NCBI GenBank assembly: GCA_916700875.1
Contig: CAKAKS010000062.1
Span: 21,235,587 to 21,299,586, forward strand
Reading direction: 5' to 3'
From: Sebastes aleutianus
Taxonomy: Eukaryota > Chordata > Actinopteri > Perciformes > Sebastidae
Length of the DNA: 64,000 nt
The notes beneath the pieces are model-generated. The model made no database searches, was not told the origin of the DNA, and worked only from the letters and a program-made list of their open reading frames with translations. Below, in pieces: positions 34,401 through 43,400 of this stretch (position 1 is the stretch's first letter; the number at the start of each line of letters is the position of its first letter). A program made the translations under genes and the position numbers.

Positions 34401-37400
34401 AATAAACTCCTAACATCAACTAGGAACATGTGGCTTTGAAGAAAGACAAGCCATCAATCAAAACACCCAGAACTTTAAAACAAAGCCTACCTACCCCAGT
34501 CTGCTTACTGAATATGGTTTAAATTGTTTGTAGGATTTGACAGTTCCTTCCGAGCATCACGTATTGTTTCCGTCTTCATTCAACAATGGCTTTAACTGAC
34601 AAGGTTAACACTGACAATATCAAAAGAAACAGTAATTTCTCATTTGGCTGAGTGGCTGATGACTGAGTCACAGCTGTAAACATCAGTCTGAATGACACTG
34701 TCTGTGTGTGGTACTGCTGCCAGGGTGTGCTTTCTCTTCTTCTCATATTAAAACAAGAGTGTGGGAATTGGTGGATTTAGAATTTGAATTGCATCAGTTG
34801 GCATAGAAGAAACTTCTTATATCATCACATGACCAGCACAACATACTAACCTGATTTTCATTATTTTGGACAGACAATTGGTACAGTGTCTCACAGCAAC
34901 ATGAAGAGTCAACAGGAGGTGACAGTGATCCTCACAGAGCCCAGCGGTCGTCTTCAGGCCAAGCTAGGATACGCAGGACGGTCCCGGGTGGAGGACTTAC
35001 CATCAACACCCTGCCAGACAACATGACACATGTAGTGGTGAGAGCTGCACCACACTGTTTCTTATGACTGTAATGGGTTGTGGCATTTATTATGCTTTTG
35101 GCTTCTCACATGTTCTATTTGTTTTAGTTGGAGTTAAACAATTCCCTCTTTTGGAAATAGAGTTTACTCGTTTCCACTCACTTGGAGAAGTACATGACAG
35201 CATATGATTTAACCATGTAGAGTGAACTCTGTATGGCACACTCCCTAAAACACTGTCACACCATTACAACCTCTGATCCTCTGTGTTTTTCTTGTCTGGA
35301 AGGAGGATTCTGGGAAGTATTACACTTGGCGTAGCTTTGGCCCAGAGGACCACCGCACAGAGGAACTATGGGTGGACATGAGTGACGTCCGGCATGGCCA
35401 AGTTAGAGTCCACGGCATTCTGTCAAATTCATACAAGCAGGCTGTGGTGAGTCTCACACACACAACAATGCATACACCATCTAACTTCCTTTGTTGGCAG
35501 CTAGCTACCCTCACTGGAAAAGAGTTGGCAACACTGAAGCCTGAAAGCCAGAGTGGAATTCAATCTGAAACATAAGTTTATGAGACTATCAATAAATATC
35601 AGTTGTTATGGGGGGTATAGCTCAGTGGTAGAGCATTTGACTGCAGATCAAGAGGTCTCCGGTTCAAATCCGGATGCCCCCTGTGTAGAATATCCAGGAT
35701 GTGGGAGACCAACACATCTATATTAAAAAATCTGTGTCCATCTGCTAGTCCTGAATTTTCGCCTACATATTTCATGTGAATGTGAACAAACCTGAATTAA
35801 CCCATACGTGGTTGCACTCTCTTGTTTTATGTTTTAAAGTTATTCATAGACATTTTATCCATATGGTCATTTACCAGACTTTTGATAGGAAATTGAGTGC
35901 TTGTGGTTATAGGGGGTATAGCTCAGCGGTAGAGCATTTGACTGCAGATCAAGAGGTCCCCAGTTCAACTCTGGGTGCCCCCTACCTGTGAAAACATGCA
36001 GCATGAATTACACCAGTTCAGCTACATTTAAAGTCTATGAGGTATTGTATGAACTTTCTAATGTCATCACCAATGTGAACAGGTACATTGCAAGTAACTT
36101 GGATGTTTTTCCATAACTATTACATGCCCCCTACCTGTGAAGAAGAGAAACCTGTTCACATTTGGTGATGACTTTAGAAAGTTCATACAATACCTCAGAG
36201 GTTTTAAATGCAGCTGAACTGGTGTATTCCATTCTGCATGTTTTCACAGGTAGGGGGCACCCAGAGTTGAACTGGGGACCTCTTGATCTGCAGTCAAATG
36301 CTCTACCGCTGAGCTATACCCCCTATCACATTGACTGTTTATTGATAGTCTGCTAAATGACCATATGGGTAAAGATGTTTATGAATAATTAACACACAGA
36401 ATAAGAGAGTGCGTCTCCTTATATCTTGTTCATGGCCTAGTAAATGACCATTTGAATAAAGAATGTATAGATATGTTACAAAGACAATCAGAGAGAGATT
36501 TGTTCTCATTTACATACCGTATGAAGGAAACAATTTGGACTTCTCTCCTCTTTGACAAGAGTCAGTAACTGTGAACTTGTAATTGTAACTTGTACATTTT
36601 TTTTTCTTTAAAAATATCACAAAAAATATCACAGAGGAAGGCAAAAATCCAGGATTATTTCTTTGTCAAGTGAAGAATCAACAACTACCTGGGTCACAAC
36701 AACACAGTTCTTTAAATATAATGGACTTTTAAATACTGATATATTAGTCTCACAATGCATGTGTGTTATATATAAGGTCCTATACCTGTCGACAGGTATG
36801 ATGGCCCACTCCTCGTGAGCAAACTGCTCCAGCTGTCTCAGGTTTGAAGGGTGCCTTCTCCAGACAGCATGTTTCAGCTCCTTCCACAGATGTTCAATAG
36901 GATTTAGATCCGGGCTCATAGAAGGCCACTTCAGAATAGTCCAATGTTTTGTTCTTAGCCATTCTTGGGTGTTTTTAGCTGTGTTTTGGGTCATTATCCT
37001 GTTTGAGGACCCATGACCTGCAACTGAGACCAAGCTTTCTGACACTGGGCAGCACATTTCGCTCCAGAATGCCTTGATAATCTTGAGATTTCATTGCACC
37101 CTGCACAGATTCAAGACACCCTGTGCCAGATGCAACAAAGCAGCCCCATAACATAACTGAGCCTCCTCCATGTTTCACATTAGGTACAGTGTTCTTTTCT
37201 TTGGATGCTTCATTTTTGCGTCTGTGAACATAGAGCTGATGTGACTTGCCAAAAAGCTCCAGTTTTGTCTCATCTGTCCAAAGGACATTCTCCCAGAAGC
37301 TTTGTGGCTTGTCAATATGCATTTTGGAAAATTCCAGTCTCGCTTTTTTATGATTTGGTGTCCTCCTCGGTTGTCTTCCATTAAGTCCACTTTGGCTCAA

Positions 37401-40400
37401 ACAGTGACGGATGGTGCGATCTGACACTGATGTACCTTGACCTTGGAGTTCACCTCTAATCTCTTTGGAAGTTGTTCTGGTCTCTTTGGTTACCATTCGT
37501 ATTATCCGTCTCTTCAATATGTCATCAATTTTCCTCTTGCGGCCACGTCCAGGGAGGTTGGCTACAGTCCCATGGACCTTAAACTTCTGAATAATATGTG
37601 CAGCTGTAGTCACAGGAACGTCAAGCTGCTTGGAGATGGTCTTATAGCGTTTACCTTTAACATGAAGGTCTATAATGTTCTTTCTGATCTCCTGAGACAA
37701 CTCTCTCCTTAGCTTTCTGTGGTCCATGTTCAGTGTGGTACACACCATGACACCAAACAGCACAGTGACTACTTTTCACCCTTTATAAAGGAACAGGTGT
37801 GGTCCATGCTGAATGTTTTCACAGGTAGGGGGCACCCAGAGTTGAACTGGGGACCTCTTGATCTGCAGTCAAATGCTCTACCACTGAGCTATACCCCCTA
37901 TAAAAAAATGTGGCAAAAGGGACTGCTAGAATTTTACACACATTAATTTCCCTCGTAAATAACGTTACCGTTCTGCTACTTCTTCGTTCGCCGCTGTCAG
38001 AGATGGAGAAGGGGGCATATCCGTTGTCGCCGCTGTCCTTGTCACGTGACATGCCACTGCTGCGCTATTGGCTGTTTGTTCCTTTTGCCCCATCTTCCCT
38101 ATTGGCTGTTAGGACTTGTTAGGACTTGTTAGGACTTTGTTAGGAATTGTTAGGACTTTGTTAGGACTTGCTGGAGGAGGGGTAGGAAGTGTTAGGAAGT
38201 GTTAGGACTTGTGTTAGGACTTGAGTTAGCAGGCCGATCTCTGAAGGGGACTATAACCACAGGACTCAATTTCCTTTCACATTCTGGTAAATGACCATAT
38301 GGATAAAATGTCTATGAATAACTTTAAAACATAAAACAAGAGAGTGCATCCACGTATGGGTTAATTCTGGTTTGTTCACATTCACATGAAATATGTAGGC
38401 AAAAATTCAGGACTAGCAGATGGACACAGATTGATCTGCAGTCAAATGCTCTACCACTGAGCTATACCCCCTATAAAAAAATGTGGCAAAAGGGACTGCT
38501 AGAATATAAAGAGTATTTATAAAAATAAAATAAAGAGTAATTGGAAAATGAATCATTCAACACACATTAATTTCCCTCGTAAATAACGTTACTGTTCTGC
38601 TGTTTCTTCTTCGTTCGCCTCTTTCAGAGATGGAGAAGGGGGCGTATCCGTTGTCGCCGCTGTGCTTGTCACGTGACATGCCACTGCTGCGCTATTGGCT
38701 GTTGGTTCCTTTTGCCCCATCTTCCCTATTGGCTGTTAGGACTTGTTAGGAAAATGTTAGGAATTGTTAGGACTTGTTAGGACTTTGTTAGGAATTGTTA
38801 GGACTTTGTTAGGACTTGCTGGAGGAGGGGTAGGAAGTGTTAGGAAGTGTTAGGACTTGTGTTAGGACTTGAGTTAGCAGGCTGATCTCTGAAGGGGACT
38901 ATAACCACAGGACTCAATTTCCTTTTGACATTCTGGTAAATGACCATATGGATAAAATGTCTATGAATAACTTTAAAACATAAAACAAGAGAGTGCATCC
39001 ACGTATGGGTTAATTGTGGTTTGTTCACATTCACATGAAATATGTAGGCAACAATTCAGGACTAGCAGATGGACATAGATTTTTTAATATAGATGTGTTG
39101 GTCTCACACATCCTGCATATTCTATATAGGGGGCACCCAGAGTTGAACTGGGGACCTCTTGATCTGCAGTCAAATGCTCTACCACTGAGCTATACCCCCT
39201 ATAATAACCACATTTTGCTTCTTACTGCTTGACTGGTAAAAAAAATATTTGGATAAAAGAAATTATAAATGTCTTACAAAGAGATTTCAGGCTTCTCTCC
39301 TTTGACAAATATTAAGTCAGTAACTGTGAACTTGTAATTGCTGCAGCGTAGCAGTTTAGCACCTATCTCACCAAGGTCACAGGAAAGAGCTTTGCTATTA
39401 AACCAGCATGTTTGAATACTGGCTGTATGAGTAGAGAGGATTCCCAGCTCTACTTCATTAAAACCTCTAATAATTTAATTAGTAGTCTCCACATTCTACT
39501 TGTTGACCTTGGTGATGACTTTAGAAAATTCTTACAACAACTTCAAGTAATTTAAAATTAGCTGCACTGGTGTGGTTCATGTTATCACAGGTAGGGGGCA
39601 CCCAGAGTTGAACTGGGGACCTCTTGATCTGCAGTCAAATGCTCTACCGCTGAGCTATACCCCCTATCAGATCAACTGTTTATTGATAGTCTGCTAAATG
39701 ACCATATGGATAAAGATGTTTATGAATAATTAACACATAGAATAAGAGAGTGCATCTCCTTATATGTTTACCCTGGTTTGTTCTCAGTCACATAAAATGA
39801 AGGCTCTTTCACTAGTAAACACTTAATAACTGTCTGTGTCACAACAAAAACGCAGTTCTTTAAATACAGGTATATTATTATGGCACATTTTGTATGCTTT
39901 ATAGAGGGCACCCAGAGCTGAACTATGGACCTCTTGATCTGCAGTCAGACCTGTGAAAACATGTGTTTGGATTTTAAAGTGTTGTGTCTGTTTAAAATGT
40001 AAAATGGTTATTTGTACTTTCTAAAGTCATCCCTAGAATATGCAGACAAACTGGGACTTTAGCCGATTTCTATCAAATCTAATCAGTTTACTGAAGCTAA
40101 GCGAGGAGTTCTCTATGTTCAGACACACCAGTACGGAAATGTGCAAATCTCATCTTTTCTATGTCCTTGGTGAAATGGAGTGCAAAAGTGCAACACTGCA
40201 GCAAATACAAGTACTGTACACAAACAGCTAATCCTTTATGTGAGAGCATGTCCAGACGGAGTTCAGTCTGAAACATAAGGTAACACTGCTAGGGGAGCTA
40301 CAGGACTGGGAAATGTCGCTACAGGCCAAGAGCTACAGGTCTGCCAGACGCTGTCAGTACCGGCTCAGTTTTGACTGCTATTGTCCAACACCTGGCACCT

Positions 40401-43400
40401 GTGTAATACATACAGCTCACTTTAATATGGAACAATGTGATTGATCAGGCACAGGAAAGGAAAACTCCTGTTCACTGAAACAGCTAATGGACAAAACCCA
40501 GAATTCCTCAAGTGGAAACAGTACTTTGGCTTTACAGAAACATCCAATCCAGATTACATAGGCGGGGATGCAACAATTTTTTACGCAGATTATAAATTGA
40601 TGAAGCTAAGAAGAAAAATGTGCTTGCCGTTTGGGAAATCAAAAAACAGGTGTTTTTAGTATAATATTATACAGCTAAAGCTGCAGTCGTGAGTTACCGT
40701 ACTTATCAGCGGTTACAGCAGGGTCAGTTTTTCCCATTTGCTCTATTGATCTTGAAACTGATATTGTGGATTTTGAGAGTGAATCATGGTGTTGTGGATC
40801 TCAGTTATTTAGCAGAATATCTGTTTGAGAAGTTCACACCCACTCGGTAACATCATTGACCCGCTCCTATGCAGCCAAGTTTTAACAAGATCATTGCAGT
40901 ATAGTTACATCAGATTGCATGCTGAGGGAAATGTTAATCACAGATAGGCTGCTTGTTAAAGCCGAGGCGGAGCCTGCTAGTGTACACAAGGTCCTGTTCC
41001 TGTACAAACAATCTGTTATGATAAAATTCTGTCACTAAGGAAAGGGGGTATAGCTCAGTGGTAGAGCATTTGACTGCAGATCAAGAGGTCCCCGGTTCAA
41101 ATCCGGGTGCCCCCTCATTTTCACTAAAAACTGAATATATGTATGTTCGATAAAATAAAATCACTAGGATTTGGAATCGATTTCATGCCTGGTTGATTTG
41201 GTGACGCACGTAGGTATTAATAGTGCTCTGATAGGGCTGTAAAATAATGAACAGTAAACACCGAAGTTGCTGTCAATGAGATAATAGTACAAACACCAAC
41301 ACTGGTCTACATGTTGCATCATTTCCTGGGAGAATATAAATACACTGAGGGCTGCAACTGACAATTGTTTTCATTGTCGATTGATCTGTCGATTATTTTC
41401 TCTTAGTTATTTGGTTTATAAAATGTCATAAAATGGTGAAAAATGTCGATCAGTGTTTACCAAAGCCCAAGATGACGTCCTCAAATGTATGGAGGACAGA
41501 ACCTGCCAAAATAAAAAATAAATGAATAAATAAATAAATTACTCTCTAAATAAATAAATATGTCATTAAATGTAGCTAAAATAATATTACAAATACATAT
41601 AGCCATTAATTAATTGATAAAATGTGACATATATTGATATTTCTGTTTTAATTAGCTTCTTTATTTATTTATCTTTGTATTAATTCCCTTATTTATATAC
41701 TTTTCAGTTTAATTTTCACTTTTATTTATTTGTGTACTGTATTTATTTTTTATTAGATTTCTAAATTTATTTCTTTATTTTTGCATTTATTTTTTGCATT
41801 TATTTATTTATATTTATATTTATGTATTTATTTCTGCACTTATTTTGCATTTATTTTATATTTATTTTTAAACGTATGTATTTATGCGCGATTTATGGAG
41901 GACAGAACCTGCATAGATAGGAAGTGGATTTACTAAAAGAGTAAGAGTCGTGTTCTATAAACAGAAATGAAACAAAACATTGCTTTTCTCAGACAAGTAA
42001 GCATTTTGCAGCCTCTTTATTCCATCTCAGTGCAACACAAACTGGCTCCTTCTCCTCATTCTTGTCCTCTAAGTGCTGATTAGGATTCTCAGTACCATAG
42101 AACAGCATCTCATAAGCAAAACAGCAAAACATAACCTCCATATCTACTGTAATTCTCTCTCTGTCTGTTTCTATCTACTCTCTTTGCAGAGGGTTGCCCT
42201 GTCGTTTGACTTTCCTTTTTACGGACATTACCTGAGGCAGATCACCATAGCAACTGGAGGTACTTTTTTGATTTTATAACAGATGTTCAAGTGACCTTTC
42301 CTGCATTATGTTCAGAGCAGAGACATGTTTCTACAAGGTAACAAGCCTTACATATTTTTCCATCTGGCCATTTTCAGGGTTTATCTTCACGGGGGACATT
42401 GCTCACCGCATGCTGACCGCAACACAGTACATCGCCCCTCTAATGGCTAATTTTGACCCCAGCTACACTAAAGAATCCACTGTGCAATACCTGGATAATG
42501 GTAAGATACCACCTGAAATTTGAACATGCTCATCTGATTACTTGTCTGACTCCTGTTTGACCTTCACTGTCTACAGGTGAGGTTTTTGTGGTCCAGTGGG
42601 AGCGGGTCAGACTCCCAGGAAAAGAGTCAGAAGGAGGTTTTACGTTTCAGGCGGCGCTTTACAAAACAGGAACCATCACGTTCAGCTACCGAGATGTGAG
42701 ACACACGTCCGCTCTGTGCTCTTATCATAGCTTTCTCTTCCTTATTGCTGCATGCATAAGTGATTCCTCTTTTTGTCTGTTTATCAGATACCTCTGTCGT
42801 TAGATGTGATCGGTACAGCTGAGCATCCAGTGAAGGCCGGTTTGTCTGATGCCTTCATGGTCACGCCACCTTCTCCTCAATCACCAGGTCAGCAATAATG
42901 TTTATGCATGTCCACTCATGTAAAACACATAATTAGCCTTCACAGAGTCTTGTGAAAACCTTCAGATATTTAACCCTGTGATATCTCTACCACCAAAGCT
43001 GACTCAATGTGTTACATTAAAGGGACAGTGTGTAGGATTTGGCGGCATTGCAGATTGCAACCAACTGAATGACCCTCTGCTCACTCCTCCCTTTCCAAGA
43101 CTGAGTCTAACATGAGCTGCCGAGTGTAAAACCATGGTAACGTTGTTCGCCTCGCTCAGAGACCATCCATACCATAATAACACTACTTTAGGAGTAGCAG
43201 AAGTCAGACGGCGGCTGGTGGTACCACGGTTTTGCACTCTGCGGCTCACATTACCACAGTTTCACAAGCGTGTCGGAGAACTACGGTGGCCTTCAGGCAA
43301 CGTTAAAAATGTGAAAGGCTCTCACTAGAGCCAGTGTTTGGGTTGTCTGTTCTGGGTTACTGTAGAAACATGATGTAGCGACATGGTGGACTCCGTGAAG

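Larger units (their letters stand above)
35912..36323. repeat. 412 bp palindrome ending in two tRNA-Cys genes
   Basis: Arms 35912-36083 and 36151-36323 are inverted copies, each a tRNA-Cys plus about 100 bp of flank (for example GAGGTATTGTATGAACTTTC and its complement). The loop is about 67 bp and carries a further CCCCCTACCTGTGAAG scrap of the same flank. Confidence 0.88.
37895..39199. repeat. tandem segmental duplication carrying tRNA-Cys
   Basis: Unit 1 (37895-38466) and unit 2 (38467-39199) both begin CCCCTATAAAAAAATGTGGC. Both contain TTTCCCTCGTAAATAACGTTA, a GGACTTGTTA minisatellite, TCTCTGAAGGGGACTATAAC and TGGTAAATGACCATATGGAT. Unit 2 ends in an intact tRNA-Cys; unit 1 ends in a truncated one. 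The block TTCATGTGAATGTGAACAAA-to-TGGTCATTTACCAG at 35770-35880 is an inverted copy of the unit's end. Confidence 0.88.

Noticed and set aside
35776..35991. Small protein ending GYSSAVEHLTADQEVPSSTLG
   Set aside because: The shared C-terminal part is simply the translation of the tRNA-Cys gene; the same peptide arises at 37819-38052 from another copy.
36162..36356. Small proteins containing GHPELNWGPLDLQSNALPL
   Set aside because: Also a translation of tRNA-Cys (antisense); repeated at 37719 and 39014 for the same reason.
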